In this document: positions 62,397 through 62,739 of the stretch, one piece after another
How positions within the stretch are numbered: the first letter of the stretch is position 1
Layout: every line of letters begins with the position of its first letter
Position numbers and translations under genes: made by a program
Notes under the pieces: generated by a model
The model's input: only the letters and a program-made list of their open reading frames with translations
The model's database searches: none
What the model was told of the DNA's origin: nothing
Assembly: GCF_000813825.1 (NCBI RefSeq)
Contig: NZ_JWTA01000012.1
Span: forward strand, 1 to 62,739
DNA length: 62,739 nucleotides
Reading direction: 5' to 3'
From: Chryseobacterium taiwanense
GTDB lineage: Bacteria > Bacteroidota > Bacteroidia > Flavobacteriales > Weeksellaceae

Positions 62397-62739
62397 TTAT
62401 AAAGCTGTTGCAGTATAAGTTACTGTCTGTGTATAAGTTCCGGCTGGTTTACCTAAAATATCAGACGATGATGATTTTGCTGCTGGAATCGTGTAGTCCA
62501 GATTCAGTGTTAATGCGCTTCCAAGAGGAGCATTAGATACTAAGGTTTGATCCGTTGCAGATAAAACTACAGCGCTTTTTGTTCCTCCCATTGTTCCGGC
62601 TGCTGTAGCTGCTTTAATCGTCAAGACATTTACAGGAATTAAGTTGGTTCCATTCATGAAATTAGCACCCCCTGCTTTTACTTTAACATTAAAGTTCTTC
62701 GTTGAAGTAACTTTCAATGAATTGGCTTTAGTAATGGTC
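62397..62739 (-). CDS. Pilin-like subunit, partial (runs off the window edge)
   Basis: The last 113 residues of a protein that continues past the window end. The visible part is a single beta-sandwich-like domain without cysteine: NSLKVTSTKNFNVKVKAGG, NGTNLIPVNVLTIKA, AVVLSATDQTLVSN, LGSALTLNLDYTIPAA, and a GTYTQTVTYTATAL end whose alternating residues fit a subunit's C-terminal strand. It resembles the C-terminal domain of the 477-residue protein three genes further on. It lies 81 bases before the chaperone gene in the same direction, as a major fimbrial subunit gene would. Confidence 0.6.
   Translation of the reverse strand, partial: TITKANSLKVTSTKNFNVKVKAGGANFMNGTNLIPVNVLTIKAATAAGTMGGTKSAVVLSATDQTLVSNAPLGSALTLNLDYTIPAAKSSSSDILGKPAGTYTQTVTYTATAL

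Noticed and set aside
1..62739. CRISPR arrays, rRNA genes, prophage or toxin-antitoxin modules
   Set aside because: No regularly spaced repeats, rRNA-like blocks, phage structural genes or paired small toxin/antitoxin genes were seen.

Overview
The window reads as a chromosomal segment of a Bacteroidota/Flavobacteriia bacterium, most like Chryseobacterium or a close Weeksellaceae relative. The reasons are an AT-rich sequence, a SusC/SusD pair, many lipoproteins with a short LxxC-type signal, families typical of Flavobacteriia (DUF4197, DUF2490, DUF2911, DUF493), almost no Shine-Dalgarno sites, and recurrent TAnnTTTG -7 boxes just upstream of starts. All identifications rest on reading motifs and translations; no database search was run.

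Left part (1-9 kb): a polysaccharide utilisation locus on the minus strand. It runs SusC-like transporter, SusD-like lipoprotein, glucoamylase-fold/GH144-type lipoprotein, secreted alpha/beta hydrolase and GH3 beta-glucosidase BglX. GH144 plus GH3 suggests beta-1,2-glucan (sophoro-oligosaccharide) use. No regulator lies next to it. From 9.4 to 32 kb come mostly housekeeping and envelope genes: DUF4197, DUF493, an ArsC/Spx-like protein, a deoxynucleoside kinase, two tandem glutaminyl cyclase lipoproteins, a Na+/H+ antiporter, a bestrophin, a run of small VOC/SRPBCC/DUF1569 proteins, a TolC-HlyD-ABC-2 permease operon without an ATPase, and two neighbouring protease inhibitors (ecotin and a giant alpha-2-macroglobulin that lacks the thioester).

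Middle (32-44 kb): a UbiA-like membrane protein, recF and a DciA/DUF721 gene on the plus strand; then a Gcr-type membrane protein, mtgA and a metal-chelate binding lipoprotein on the minus strand; then tRNA-Arg(ACG) with a decayed serine-recombinase end beside it. Next is a cytoplasmic signalling operon: an NtrC-type regulator, a FIST sensor protein, a hybrid kinase (PAS-HisKA-HATPase-REC-Hpt) and a single-domain receiver. A gene-poor 880-base stretch with possible transposase debris follows.

Right part (45-62.7 kb): an AraC regulator, two hydrolases, a membrane protein divergent from a LuxR-type regulator with abutting promoters, a PIG-L deacetylase / tiny membrane protein / sodium-solute symporter / DUF2911 operon, and a soluble kinase plus NarL-type response regulator. 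After a decayed IS5-type transposase, the last genes form what looks like a divergent chaperone-usher fimbrial system. It comprises a pilin-like subunit (cut by the window edge), a PapD-like chaperone, an outer-membrane barrel protein with usher-like layout, and a three-domain secreted protein whose C-terminal domain resembles the pilin. This is the best candidate for a little-described system in the window.
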